Source: Kuafuiihalomonas sp039024635
GTDB taxonomy: Bacteria > Myxococcota > Kuafuiibacteriia > Kuafuiibacteriales > Kuafuiibacteriaceae
Assembly: GCA_039024635.1 (NCBI GenBank)
Contig: JBCCQA010000011.1
Coordinates: 72,335 to 136,334, forward strand
Direction: 5' to 3'
DNA length: 64,000 nucleotides
A model generated the notes under the pieces. That model had not been told where the DNA came from. It worked only from the letters and a program-made list of their open reading frames with translations, and searched no databases. A program made the position numbers and the translations under genes. Position 1 is the first letter of the stretch; the number at the start of each line of letters is the position of its first letter. Positions 34,760 to 43,783 of the stretch are shown here, in pieces.

Positions 34760-36153
34760 GAGGACCTCTCGGGCAGAACCTTGCCTGGGTTCAGGATACC
34801 GCGGGGATCGAACTGGGCCTTGATGCGCCTCTGAAGCTCGATGAGTTCGGGGCTCTGCTCTAGGGGGAGGAGGTCGCGCTTGAGGGCGCCGATACCGTGC
34901 TCGCCCGACAGAGTGCCGCCGAGGCCAACGGCCAGTCGTCCCACTTCGAACAGGGCGGTTCGGGAGGCCTCGGTCTGGTCGGGTTCGAACAAGACGTTCA
35001 CGTGCAAGTTGCCATCCCCCGCATGGCCGTAGGCTGCAACCCGCACGCCGACTTTGGCGCCCACTTCTCGCAGGCCGCGCATGAGTTCGGGGATGCGAGA
35101 GCGGGGAACCGTCACGTCTTCGGACACCTTGCGGGGGGCGGTCGCCCGAAGGGTCTCGCTCAACATGTAGCGGGGCGCCCACATTCGGTCGCGCTGGGGC
35201 CGAGTGTCGGCTACCGCGAGGTGAAGCGCCCTGTGGTCGAGGACCTCGGCCAATCGGTCGAGGGCTTGGTCGGCGGCCTCTTGGGTGAGGCCGTCGGCTT
35301 CCACGATCAGGGCGGCCTTTCCCCCTGGCTGCCAATCAGGGTGGGCCGCCATCGCGGCTCGGGTCGCGGTCTCGTCCAAGAGCTCGCAGGCTCTGGGCCA
35401 GGCCCCAGCGCGGAAGAGCTGCGTCACGGCCTCGCTCGCCCTTTCGACGTCCGCGAAGCCCGCGAGGAGGGTGCGCCGCCCCCGCGGTTCGGGAAGCAGG
35501 CGGAGGGTGACCCGGGTGATCACACCCAGCAGGCCCTCCGAGCCCACCATGAGACCCGTCATGTCGAAGCCGGTGGACTGCTTGATACCTCGGCCGCCCA
35601 GCTGCATCGCTCCCGTGGCCGGAGCGACGATGTCCATTCCGAGGACGTGCTGCTTGGTGACGCCGTACTTCAAGGCTCGTGGACCGCCGGCGTTGCAGGC
35701 TACGTTGCCTCCGATGGTGCAGAGGTGGGCCGAGCTCGGGTCCGGTCCATAGAACAGGCCCTCGGCTTCTACGGCATCGTACACGCCCTGCAGCGTAGTC
35801 CCGGCTCGAGCCACGCAGACCATGTCGCCCACGTGGACCTCCTCGACCCCGACGTGCTGTTCTAGGCTCAGGATCAGTCCGCCCTGCGTGGCGAGAGCGC
35901 CTCCCGACTTGCCCGAGCCCAGTCCCCTCGGGATCACGGGGACTCGAGCTTCGTGGGCCGCCGAGAGCACCTGGCTCACTTCCTCCGAGGAGCGGGCGCG
36001 GACGAGAAGATCAGGCCAGGCTGGAGGGCTCCCCGACCAGTCCGTACAGTAGGCTTCCAGGACGTCCCGGTCTCGAACGACACGTTCGTCGCCCAGCCGG
36101 GCGTCCAGGTTCAGGGCGAGACGATCCAGGGTAGCGGGGGAGGGACGCTCCAC
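34756..36153 (-). CDS. FAD-linked oxidase, GlcD / D-lactate dehydrogenase (cytochrome) type
   Basis: The enzyme oxidises a 2-hydroxy acid such as glycolate or D-lactate and passes electrons to the membrane chain. The 465-residue protein carries the FAD-binding PCMH motif IPRGLGSGKSGGALATQGGLILSLE and GPDPSSAHLCTIGGNVACNAGG. The C-terminal oxidase domain ends with AYGHAGDGNLHVNVLF and GGTLSGEHGIGALKRDLL. No GlcE or GlcF gene lies next to it. The next gene downstream encodes the LON-domain protein with a four-base overlap. Confidence 0.9.
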   Translation of the reverse strand: MERPSPATLDRLALNLDARLGDERVVRDRDVLEAYCTDWSGSPPAWPDLLVRARSSEEVSQVLSAAHEARVPVIPRGLGSGKSGGALATQGGLILSLEQHVGVEEVHVGDMVCVARAGTTLQGVYDAVEAEGLFYGPDPSSAHLCTIGGNVACNAGGPRALKYGVTKQHVLGMDIVAPATGAMQLGGRGIKQSTGFDMTGLMVGSEGLLGVITRVTLRLLPEPRGRRTLLAGFADVERASEAVTQLFRAGAWPRACELLDETATRAAMAAHPDWQPGGKAALIVEADGLTQEAADQALDRLAEVLDHRALHLAVADTRPQRDRMWAPRYMLSETLRATAPRKVSEDVTVPRSRIPELMRGLREVGAKVGVRVAAYGHAGDGNLHVNVLFEPDQTEASRTALFEVGRLAVGLGGTLSGEHGIGALKRDLLPLEQSPELIELQRRIKAQFDPRGILNPGKVLPERSS

Positions 36154-36197
36154 GCCCCAGGTCTAGCTAGCGCCTCGCCCAGGGCGAAGCGGCTTCG

Positions 36198-36734
36198 TCA
36201 CTTGGTGATGGGGCCTCGAAGCGGCGTCCGGGTCTGGACCTTGGTGGCGCCGCTGCCCTGTAGGCGCTCGGGCAAGGGCCAGATGTCCACCGGCATCTCC
36301 AGGCGACCATCGAGTGTGCCTGAAGAGGTTCGGCCCTCCAGGCGAAGGGCATAGATGCCTTCTCGCGTGGGAGTGAAGTGGGTGGCGTACTTGGCCCGGG
36401 CCCGGGGGTAGGCGTGGAGCCGGTACCGCCCCACTTCCTTGCCCTCGGGATCGGTTACCGTGAGCACCATGTCGGCCCCTTCGATGCGCTTTCGCCCGGC
36501 CAGGCCACGGCCCGAGACCTCCTCGGGCACGACTGTGATCGTCATCACTTCACCAGTTGTGGGGATGCCAGGCTCGAATAGGAAGCCCACTTCGATCTTG
36601 CCCTGCTTTATGCCCCAGGTCCGCTTTTCTGGCCGGGGTCCGATGGCGTCCGCATCCGGGTCGCCGGCGAAGGGCGGTGCGGCCAGGACCGTGGTCGAGA
36701 AGAGCAGGCCGGTGATGAAGGTCCAGGTCTTCAT
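36198..36734 (-). CDS. secreted beta-sandwich protein (YtkA/FixH-like), unknown
   Basis: The 178-residue protein has a signal peptide (MKTWTFITGLLFSTTVLAAPPF). The body EVMTITVVPEEV, GADMVLTVTDPEGKEVGRYRLHAYP, YATHFTPTREGIYALRLEGRT has an immunoglobulin-like fold pattern seen in YtkA or FixH-like proteins. No metal-binding motif is clear. It lies upstream of the FAD oxidase on the same strand, 44 bases apart, and is divergent from the FHA-GGDEF gene. Confidence 0.6.
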   Translation of the reverse strand: MKTWTFITGLLFSTTVLAAPPFAGDPDADAIGPRPEKRTWGIKQGKIEVGFLFEPGIPTTGEVMTITVVPEEVSGRGLAGRKRIEGADMVLTVTDPEGKEVGRYRLHAYPRARAKYATHFTPTREGIYALRLEGRTSSGTLDGRLEMPVDIWPLPERLQGSGATKVQTRTPLRGPITK

Positions 36735-36889
36735 GGGTAGGAGGCTGTCCCACGGGGGAAGCGTGAAGTCGAGAGGGCAGGTCGACTTTCGTTTCTAGCG
36801 AACGTCTACTCTCACTCTCACCCACACGCAGACTGCGCCCCCATCGGCTGGCAGATCGCCGACGCCTCGCGTAATGTGTTTCGAACGCA

Positions 36890-37825
36890 ATGGCGTACGA
36901 CGACCTCTTCGATGGAGGCTTCGGACAGGCGGACGAGGACCAGACGGCGGTGCACGAAGTGTCACCCCTCGGCCCGGACGGCACCGTCGCCCGCTCAGCC
37001 GCTCTTCTTTGCATCAGCGGCCGGTCCATTGGTCAGATGTTCGTCCTCAACAAGGACGAGACGACCTTGGGCCGAGCGCCGGAGTGCGACGTCTTCTTGG
37101 ATGACGAAGGCGTCAGCCGGCACCACGCCAAGATCGTTCGTCGAGAAGGCAAGCTGGTCTTGCTCGACCTCGAGTCCACCAACGGCACCTGGCATGACGG
37201 CGAGCGCATTCAGGTCGTGACCTTGGAAGATGCCGTCAAGATTCAGCTGGGAACCGCCACCATCCTGCAGTTTCGCTATCAAGACGCCAAAGAGTTGGAG
37301 TTCCACACGATGATGCAGAACTTCAAGACTCACGATCACTTGACCGAGGCCTTCAATCGCCGCGCGTTCATGTCCGAGATCGACAAAGAAGCCAGCCATT
37401 CCCGACGACAGAATCAGCCCCTGTCGCTCATCATGTTCGACCTCGACAACTTCAAGAAGGTCAACGATACCCACGGTCACACGGCGGGGGACCAGGTCAT
37501 TCGGACGGTTGCTCAGGCCGTCATGGAGACCAAGCGCAAGGAAGACATCTTCTCCCGCTACGGCGGCGAGGAGTTCGCCCTCTTGCTGCGAGCGTGCAGC
37601 CAAGAGCGCGCCTTCATCGTCGCGGAGCGCATCCGGCGCGCGGTAGAAGGGCTGGAGATCGTCCACAAGGGACGGCGTATCACCTGCACCGTGTCGCTCG
37701 GGGTCGCGACTCTGGATCCCAGCCAGCAAAACCCATCCTCGGACCTCATCGACTGGGCCGACGCCCGTCTCTATCAAGCGAAGCGCAAGGGCCGAAACCG
37801 AACCGAGACTCCGCTCTTCGACTAG
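36890..37825 (+). CDS. FHA domain plus GGDEF diguanylate cyclase
   Basis: The protein makes cyclic di-GMP from GTP under control of an FHA phosphothreonine-binding module. FHA motifs at about residues 40-120 are TLGRAPECDVFLDDEGVSRHHAKI and LESTNGTWHDGERI. The GGDEF domain begins DHLTEAFNRRAFM, has MFDLDNFKKVNDTHGH, and the active-site GGEEF in SRYGGEEFALLLR. The inhibitory I-site R-x-x-D is present as RKED, five residues before GGEEF. The 311-residue protein is soluble. A serine/threonine kinase partner is implied but none is in this window. Stop overlaps the convergent hydrolase gene by four bases. Confidence 0.92.
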   Translation: MAYDDLFDGGFGQADEDQTAVHEVSPLGPDGTVARSAALLCISGRSIGQMFVLNKDETTLGRAPECDVFLDDEGVSRHHAKIVRREGKLVLLDLESTNGTWHDGERIQVVTLEDAVKIQLGTATILQFRYQDAKELEFHTMMQNFKTHDHLTEAFNRRAFMSEIDKEASHSRRQNQPLSLIMFDLDNFKKVNDTHGHTAGDQVIRTVAQAVMETKRKEDIFSRYGGEEFALLLRACSQERAFIVAERIRRAVEGLEIVHKGRRITCTVSLGVATLDPSQQNPSSDLIDWADARLYQAKRKGRNRTETPLFD

Positions 37826-38628
37826 TCACGACGGGCTTTGGGGCGGCTGACCGAGAAGTCTACCACCATGGACACCGTTCGTTCGTCCCGCAGCATCCCA
37901 AAGTGACCCACCCCTCGTAGGTGCTCCAGGCGCGCTTTGGGCAGCAGGCGGGCCAGGCGTTGGCCTTCGAGGTGCGGGACCCAGCGGTCTTCTTCATCGT
38001 GAAGAACGAGCGCGGGTCGCTCGAGACGAGCGATGTCGGCGTCTTGGAAGCGCTCGAGGCTACCGTGCTTGCGCTGGAGGGCGGCATGAACTCGAGCGCG
38101 GGTCGCCGAGCGAATGCCACGTCGTTCGATGAAGATTCGAGGATGACTCGGTGCGGCCATGAAGACCAAGCGCTTGCTGGGCAGCCCCTGAAGGGCGGCC
38201 AGGAGGACGCAGCCTCCGCCGAAGCTGTGCCCCACCACGGCCTCGAAAGGACCCCACTCGCGGCCCATGAGAAGCAAGGCCTCGGCGAACTCGAAGGGAT
38301 CGGTGCTTCGGTCCTTGCTCGTGCCATGAGCCGGGCCGTCGAAGGCGAGGGCGTGCAGGCCGGCCTTCGCGCAAGCCTGACCGATGACGCCCATCTGGGA
38401 GGCTCGGCCGCCGAAACCGTGAACGAGCAGCACCCGGGGCTGCCCCGCCTGGCCCCACGCCCAACCGAAGTGACGCTCGCCGGTGTCGACGGGCGTGGCT
38501 TCGGCCACGGCGGCATCTTCCCAAGGGCGCGGCGCCCTGCGGGGCGGTCGGGTCAATCGCCGGAGCACCACCTCACTGCTGAGGTGGGGCGAAAGGGTCT
38601 GCATCAGATTCCAAAGCTGACGTTTCAT
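37822..38628 (-). CDS. alpha/beta hydrolase
   Basis: The 268-residue protein has an N-terminal segment (PRPWEDAAVAEATPVDTGERHFGWAWG), the oxyanion HGFGG motif in LLVHGFGGRASQMG, the nucleophile serine in VGHSFGGGCVLLA, the acid in VLHDEEDRWVP, and the histidine in HLRGVGHFGML. The substrate is unknown. It is downstream of the TetR gene on the same strand and has a 12-base palindrome (38647-38658 region) just upstream that matches one before the TetR gene. Confidence 0.88.
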   Translation of the reverse strand: MKRQLWNLMQTLSPHLSSEVVLRRLTRPPRRAPRPWEDAAVAEATPVDTGERHFGWAWGQAGQPRVLLVHGFGGRASQMGVIGQACAKAGLHALAFDGPAHGTSKDRSTDPFEFAEALLLMGREWGPFEAVVGHSFGGGCVLLAALQGLPSKRLVFMAAPSHPRIFIERRGIRSATRARVHAALQRKHGSLERFQDADIARLERPALVLHDEEDRWVPHLEGQRLARLLPKARLEHLRGVGHFGMLRDERTVSMVVDFSVSRPKARRD

Positions 38629-38646
38629 TGATGCTGTCCTCTACGA

Positions 38647-38658
38647 ACGTTCGTGCTC
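38647..38658. promoter_or_regulatory. candidate TetR operator upstream of the hydrolase gene: ACGAACGTTCGT
   Basis: The perfect 12-base palindrome ACGAACGTTCGT lies in the short gap between the hydrolase start (38628) and the TetR stop (38675); the exact coordinate may be off by a few bases. The same motif with one change (ACGAACGGTCGT) occurs upstream of the TetR gene, and both are followed by GCT on the minus strand. A TTGCAA hexamer just upstream on the minus strand may be the -35 element. Confidence 0.6.
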
Positions 38659-38674
38659 ATATTTGCAAAAAAAC

Positions 38675-39268
38675 CTATGCCCGGGCCGCTCGAACCAGCC
38701 GCTCGAATCCGGCCCGGACCCGGCGCTCGGCCTCGGGGTCCCGAAGGAAACGGGCGTAGTAGTGATGGCCGAGCAGCAGGCTGAAGCCTTCGAAAGCGAA
38801 GCCTTCGACGTCCAGGTCCTCCCGGAAGTCGCCGGCTTCGACGGCGATTCGGGCCGCTCGCACCATGGTCTCCAAGAGCCTCCGCTGCTGCTCGAGAAGA
38901 AAATCCCGCGTGCTGCCGTCTCGGGCGTCGAGCTCATGAGCGGCGCCCATCAGCACGCAGCCCCCCGGAAAGGCGCGACTGGAATTCCAAGCCAGGTGGC
39001 GCTCAAACATCGCGCGAATCCGGGCCTCACCTCGAGGAGCGGTGAAAGCAGGCTTGAGGACCTCCTCTACGAAGCGCCGAAAGACCTCCTCGAGGACCGC
39101 CAGCTGAAGCTGCTCCTTGGACCCGAAATGGGCAAAGAGCCCGCTCTTGGACATCTGGAGCTGGCTGGACAGGCTACCGATGGTCAGACCCTCCAGACCC
39201 TCTTTGCTGGCCTGGCGGATCGCCTGGGCAAGGACCCGCTCTTTGGTCGACTGGCCTTTCGGTCCCAC
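38675..39268 (-). CDS. TetR family transcriptional regulator
   Basis: The HTH is in LTIGSLSSQLQMSKSGLFAHFGSKEQLQLAVLE, typical of TetR proteins. The C-terminal ligand domain runs to about residue 195. The frame is open to TTG 39313, but a palindromic operator candidate at 39285-39296 lies inside that extension, so GTG 39268 (V-G-P-K-G-Q-S-T-K-E-R) is chosen, giving 197 residues. It likely controls itself and the following hydrolase gene; the ligand is unknown. Confidence 0.85.
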   Translation of the reverse strand: MGPKGQSTKERVLAQAIRQASKEGLEGLTIGSLSSQLQMSKSGLFAHFGSKEQLQLAVLEEVFRRFVEEVLKPAFTAPRGEARIRAMFERHLAWNSSRAFPGGCVLMGAAHELDARDGSTRDFLLEQQRRLLETMVRAARIAVEAGDFREDLDVEGFAFEGFSLLLGHHYYARFLRDPEAERRVRAGFERLVRAARA

Positions 39269-39284
39269 AGACTCAGAGCAAAGC

Positions 39285-39296
39285 ACGACCGTTCGT
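39285..39296. promoter_or_regulatory. candidate TetR operator upstream of the TetR gene: ACGACCGTTCGT
   Basis: On the minus strand this reads ACGAACGGTCGT then GCT. It matches the perfect palindrome before the hydrolase gene at 11 of 12 positions, with the three following bases also the same. Its place just before the chosen start of the TetR gene fits autorepression, and it also lies in the divergent gap leading to the rhomboid gene. Confidence 0.6.
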
Positions 39297-39363
39297 TTTG
39301 GGCAAGGTCCCAAGGCCCGCCCTGCAGGACGGCGGGGGCCGCCTCGGTCTAGGCTGGCCCGAG

Positions 39364-41109
39364 ATGATCTCGGTGCGCAGCCGCGGACGGGTCGAGACCC
39401 TTGAGCTCGAGGTCTTCGAGCAGCGGGTCCGGGAGGGCAAGATCCTCCCCTCGACCCAGGTACGGCTCCCCGTCGTCACCGGCGCCGACTACGTCCGGGC
39501 CGAGGAGCTCGAGATATTCCAGCGGCTGCATGCGCCGGCGCGACTGGCCTTCGTCCGCGCCTTCAGCCTCGGTCGCTTTCCCCACTTCACGCTCCTCTTG
39601 TGCACGGGCCAGATCGTCCTATTTCTGATCTTGGCCGGCCCCAACCGCTTCATCGCCCTCGACCCCCTCATTCGCGCCGGCGCGAAGGCTCGGCCCAACA
39701 TCCTGGAGCTCGGTCAGACCTGGCGATTGCTCAGCGCCAACTTCCTCCATCGGGACGTCCTTCATCTGTTCGTGAACAGCTTCTTTCTCTTCAATCTGGG
39801 AGGCGCGATCGAGAACACCTTTCGACTGAGGGACTACTTGTGGATCTTGCTCGTCAGCGCGGTCGGCACGACTGTCCTTTCGACGCTCATGTCGAGTAGC
39901 CTCGCTTCGGTCGGCGCGAGCGGGATGGTTCTCGGTCTCTTCGGGAGCGCTTCGGTCTTCGGCTACGTCTACGGAAGGGATCTGCCGCCTCGTTATCGAC
40001 GCTATTTCGGTAGCGCGGTACTTCCCTACGCTCTGTTCATTCTCTACTTGGGTTTGGCCAGCCCCGACACCGACAACTGGGGCCACCTGGGTGGCTTCCT
40101 GGGCGGTTTGCTCGCCACCCTTCCTCTCGCGCCGAGAGGGCTGGTGCAGGGGGGCTCTTGGAAGCGCTGGTGGAGTTCGGCCGCGAGCCTCGCTCTGGTC
40201 GGCAGCGTCATTGCGCTCGGACCAGTCATTCGGAAGATCGGCCTCGTATTCGAGCCTGTCCGCGACGAACGATCGGGTCTTGCCTTCGTGTATCCGGCCT
40301 ACTGGAAAACCGGCCAAAACCACTTGGGCTACGTCGCCAAGGGCAACAGTTTGGGGACCGCGCTCGGCGTTCGAGCCGAGCGACGAAGCTCGGCCCCCTA
40401 TACCCTGCGGGAGACCCGTCAGTGGTTCCTAGAGCAAGAACTCCAGGCCCGTGCCGCCGACGGAGACATCACCCAGCTCGAAGTAGGGCGTGAGCGTCCC
40501 TTCTTCCTCGACGGAGCCCGGGCCATCGAGATCGATGTGGAGCTCGAGTCTCGGGCCGGGCCTCAGGTCTCCCGCAACGTCCTCGTGCAGAGGGGCTACT
40601 ACCGATACGCGATCGTGCTGTCGGCCCCGGCCGAGTGGGCCGAAGAGTACGACAGCCTGCTCGAGCGCCTGGTGGAGCAGGTGCGCTTGGTGGAGCCGGC
40701 CAGCCTCAAGGACGCCCGAGCACTGGTGGAGCGCTTCCCGGGCATGACCAGCGCACGGGTCGATCTCGGGCATGAGCTGGCCCGGATCGGGGCAGTTGAA
40801 GAAGCCAAGGCCGTCTTCATGAAGGCCCTCGACCTCGATCCCAACGAGCCCTCGGCTCTTTACGGTTTGGCGAAGCTGGAGGCCGACTTCGACGGTGACC
40901 TGGAGCTCGCCGAGTCCATGGCTCTGGCCGTCTTCCTCATGAGTCCAAAAGAGCCGGAGTACGTCGCACTCTTGGCCGATCTTCGACGACGATTGGGTCG
41001 AATCGACGAGGCCTGCGAAGCCTTGCAGCGCGGCTTTCAAGACATCGAGCGCCCGCCGGAACACTTACGTCGAAGGGTCATCGAGCTTCGCTGCTTTCGC
41101 GGAAGCTGA
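39364..41109 (+). CDS. rhomboid intramembrane serine protease fused to TPR domain
   Basis: The 581-residue protein cuts substrates within the membrane. The catalytic Ser186 lies in GASGMVLGLFG and His241 in NWGHLGGFLGG; Asn138 is in HLFVNSFFLFNLGG. At least six membrane helices run from about residue 72 to 280. A cytoplasmic or extracytoplasmic N-terminal 60 residues come first. Residues 300-460 form a beta-rich segment (GLAFVYPAYWK, AIEIDVELES) and the last 120 residues are TPR-like (AVEEAKAVFMKALDLDPNEPSALYGLAKLEADFDGDLELAESMALAVFL, read in pieces). ATG at 39364 begins the domain; an upstream start is less likely. The target is unknown. Confidence 0.88.
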   Translation: MISVRSRGRVETLELEVFEQRVREGKILPSTQVRLPVVTGADYVRAEELEIFQRLHAPARLAFVRAFSLGRFPHFTLLLCTGQIVLFLILAGPNRFIALDPLIRAGAKARPNILELGQTWRLLSANFLHRDVLHLFVNSFFLFNLGGAIENTFRLRDYLWILLVSAVGTTVLSTLMSSSLASVGASGMVLGLFGSASVFGYVYGRDLPPRYRRYFGSAVLPYALFILYLGLASPDTDNWGHLGGFLGGLLATLPLAPRGLVQGGSWKRWWSSAASLALVGSVIALGPVIRKIGLVFEPVRDERSGLAFVYPAYWKTGQNHLGYVAKGNSLGTALGVRAERRSSAPYTLRETRQWFLEQELQARAADGDITQLEVGRERPFFLDGARAIEIDVELESRAGPQVSRNVLVQRGYYRYAIVLSAPAEWAEEYDSLLERLVEQVRLVEPASLKDARALVERFPGMTSARVDLGHELARIGAVEEAKAVFMKALDLDPNEPSALYGLAKLEADFDGDLELAESMALAVFLMSPKEPEYVALLADLRRRLGRIDEACEALQRGFQDIERPPEHLRRRVIELRCFRGS

Positions 41110-41112
41110 AAC

Positions 41113-42171
41113 TCAAAGGGGGGCCGGGATGTCGGTGCTGATGGTGGAGGTCTGGGCCTCCTCCACGAGAAAAGACTGAGAGACTGTGGAGGACAGGGTC
41201 AGCCGGTCGCCGAGGCTGGTATCGACCAAGCGGTAGGCCAGGCGTCGCAAGCCCACGGTGCTGACCGCTCCCAGGTCGATGCCTGAGGCGTCACAAGCTG
41301 CGGTCCCGGTCAGGGTTCCGTCGATGAAGCGCAGCCGATCGGGGTCGAAGTTCTGGACGCGCACCTCGACCTCGTCGGCCCCGAAGTTGCCACAGGCGGA
41401 GGCCGGTGCTTGGCCGCCGATGGTCCAGGTGGCGACGAGCCGAGCCGGCTGCGGAGGGTCGACCACAAAGTCGGTGAGCTCGATCCCTTGGCCCCCTGGC
41501 GTGACCGCGGCTTCGATCTCCGCGAAGGCGATGGCCAGGCCGTCGGCGTCCTGCAACGTCAATCGGACGAAGTAGGTGCCTCGTCGTAGGTCCTCGAAGG
41601 AAGCCGCGCCCTCTTCGCAGGGCAGACTGACGTCGAAGTCTTCGATGGATCCCACGGTGGTGGCGAGCCTGGTCGTCCTCCCGCCGACTTCAGCACAGCG
41701 GCTGGCCGGCTCCCGGCGATCGATGGTCCAGCCAATGGCCAAGTCTCCGACTGCGGGGCCCGTCCCCGAGAGGGTGAAGATGTGCTCGACCTCCGTTGTC
41801 ATCTCGGAGCTAATCGAGATCGTGGTCGAGTACTCGGCGACGGTGTCACCGTCGGCGGCCAGCGCGGCCAGGATCACAGGGCGGGGTCCGGTCGGAAGTC
41901 CGTCAAACTGCACGACCTGAGACTCTCCGCATTCCACCTCCAGGAAGCTGCCGCCATCGCCCGTGCCGGGGAGGCCCCCCACGCTCACCAGAGCCCGAGC
42001 CACCTCCAGCTCTACGCAGCTGGATGCGGTGCCGTCCTGGAGCTCGAAACTCCAGCTTACCCGGAGCCCACCTGGCAGGACGGGGTCGTTGATGATCATC
42101 GGGTCAGTGGAAGGCGTCCCCCCGCAACCCGAGAGCGCGAGCGCAAAGAGCCAGCGTCGTCGACCGTTCAC
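41113..42171 (-). CDS. lipoprotein with three related cysteine-paired beta domains
   Basis: The N-terminus RRRWLFALALSGCGG has a lipobox, so the protein should be anchored in the outer membrane. Three units follow, each with a W-x-F/I strand, a cysteine soon after (TASSCVELE, PASRCAEVG, PASACGNFG) and a second cysteine some 35-45 residues later (LEVECGES, VSLPCEEG, GTAACDAS), so three intra-domain disulfides are likely. GTG 42171 is the preferred start; ATG 42222 is possible. The protein ends in a Ser/Thr-rich strand region. No family or function is recognised. It is divergent from the carotenoid oxygenase. Confidence 0.7.
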   Translation of the reverse strand: MNGRRRWLFALALSGCGGTPSTDPMIINDPVLPGGLRVSWSFELQDGTASSCVELEVARALVSVGGLPGTGDGGSFLEVECGESQVVQFDGLPTGPRPVILAALAADGDTVAEYSTTISISSEMTTEVEHIFTLSGTGPAVGDLAIGWTIDRREPASRCAEVGGRTTRLATTVGSIEDFDVSLPCEEGAASFEDLRRGTYFVRLTLQDADGLAIAFAEIEAAVTPGGQGIELTDFVVDPPQPARLVATWTIGGQAPASACGNFGADEVEVRVQNFDPDRLRFIDGTLTGTAACDASGIDLGAVSTVGLRRLAYRLVDTSLGDRLTLSSTVSQSFLVEEAQTSTISTDIPAPL

Positions 42172-42268
42172 CTCCGCACGATCTTGCAGGTTTCGGGCCG
42201 GACCAAGAGCAAACCGGCCCATCTTCGACGCCGTCTGAGCCCCAGGCTACGGGTCCACCCTCGAATCC

Positions 42269-43783
42269 GTGTGTGGACCTTCGCTTGTCGGGCCAAGGGC
42301 GGCGTCGGACAAGAAGGACGTGCTGGCCGAAGGGCGAGAAACCGATCCGGCGCAGGTCGTAGTGGATGCCTATCGAAGCGTCGACGGCGAGGTCGACGCC
42401 GAGCTCCCTTGTGTGGAAGGCCGGGTGCCCCATGGCCTGAGCGGCGTGCTTTACCGGAACGGCGTCGGCCGGCTGGACGTGCACGGAACGCCCCAGATGC
42501 ACCCTTTCGACGGCGACGGAATGGTGAGCCGATTCGACTTCCAGGGCGGCGCCGTCCACTACCGAAACCGATGGGTTCGGACCCGAGAGTTCCTGGAGGA
42601 GGAGCAGGCCCAGCGCATGCTCTACCGGGGCTTCGGCACCAACATCCCCGGGGGCCTTCGCGCCAACGCCTTTCGCATGCGCTTCAAGAACGCGGCCAAC
42701 ACCAGCATCGTTTTTCACGGCGGTAAGCTGCTGGCCCTTTGGGAAGCGGGCCAGCCCCATCGGCTGCACCCCGAGACCCTCGAGACTTTGGAGCGACACG
42801 ACTACGAAGGTGCTCTATCCAACCGGGAACACTTTCTGTGGCGGATCCTTGCCCCCGAAAGACCCTTTAGCGCTCATCCCAAGATCTGTCCCATCACAGG
42901 GGAGATGTACAACTTTGGGCTCGTGATCGGCCCTCGGATCGAGCTCGTCGTCTATCGCATCAGTCCCGAGGGTCGGATAATGAGCGCGCGTCGCGTCGGA
43001 CTCGAGGAGCCATGCTTCATGCATGACTTCGTGCTCACCGAACGCTTCGCCGTCTTCTTTGCCACGCCGATCAAGTTCGACCTTCCTCGGGCGCTGTCCG
43101 GCGTGAACACGCCGGTTGAGTCCATCCGGCGCGACCCTCGCCGCTCGACTCAGATCGTCCTCGTCCCCCGAGAAGGCGGCGAGCCGCAGCGCTTCGAGGC
43201 CGATGACGGCTTTTTCCTGTTTCACTACTTCAACGCCTACGAGTCGGGCTCCACCATCGTGGTCGACGGCTGTCGAATGGCCGACTTCAAGGGCGGAACC
43301 ATCGACCTCCGGGACCCGTCGGCCGTCCGAGACGCCATGTTCGAGCCCGCCTTCCCGACGCGCTGGACCGTCGACTTGGGGACCAAGAAAGTTCAGGCCC
43401 GCCAACTGCACGAGATGGGCATGGAGCTGCCGCGGATCGACGAGCGACGGTGCACCCAGATGCATCGGGTGCTCTACGCGACCGCCCGCACCCATCCCGA
43501 AGGCCCGCCGCTCTTGAACGGACTCGCTCGGCTGGACCCCGAAAGCGGGCAGGCCGTCGTCCGCGACCTGTATCCCGATTTGCCCGGAGAGCCTGTCTTC
43601 GTTCCCGGTGGTCCCGGGGAGGACGATGGGTGGCTGACCAGCGTGGTCTATCGGGCCGAGACGGGTCGAAGCGAGCTCTGGCTCGTCGAGCCCACGAGCC
43701 TGGCCACGGTCGCGAGGCTGGAGCTGCCCCACCACTTACCCCCTGGCTTTCACGGGACTTGGGTGCACCGCGAGCCCGCGTGA
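42269..43783 (+). CDS. carotenoid cleavage oxygenase (RPE65 family)
   Basis: These non-heme iron enzymes cleave carotenoids or related polyenes and stilbenes with O2. The four iron-binding histidines expected of the seven-bladed propeller are His203 (AHPKI), His252 (FMHDFVLTERF), His319 (FHYFNAYE) and His495 (GFHGTWV). Also typical are YRNGVGRLD, HPFDGDGMVSRFDF and FGTNIPGGLRANAFRM. The start is GTG 42269 (504 residues); GTG 42320 is an alternative. No carotenoid synthesis gene is in the window, so the substrate is open. It overlaps the next small gene by one base (TGATG). Confidence 0.93.
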   Translation: MCGPSLVGPRAASDKKDVLAEGRETDPAQVVVDAYRSVDGEVDAELPCVEGRVPHGLSGVLYRNGVGRLDVHGTPQMHPFDGDGMVSRFDFQGGAVHYRNRWVRTREFLEEEQAQRMLYRGFGTNIPGGLRANAFRMRFKNAANTSIVFHGGKLLALWEAGQPHRLHPETLETLERHDYEGALSNREHFLWRILAPERPFSAHPKICPITGEMYNFGLVIGPRIELVVYRISPEGRIMSARRVGLEEPCFMHDFVLTERFAVFFATPIKFDLPRALSGVNTPVESIRRDPRRSTQIVLVPREGGEPQRFEADDGFFLFHYFNAYESGSTIVVDGCRMADFKGGTIDLRDPSAVRDAMFEPAFPTRWTVDLGTKKVQARQLHEMGMELPRIDERRCTQMHRVLYATARTHPEGPPLLNGLARLDPESGQAVVRDLYPDLPGEPVFVPGGPGEDDGWLTSVVYRAETGRSELWLVEPTSLATVARLELPHHLPPGFHGTWVHREPA

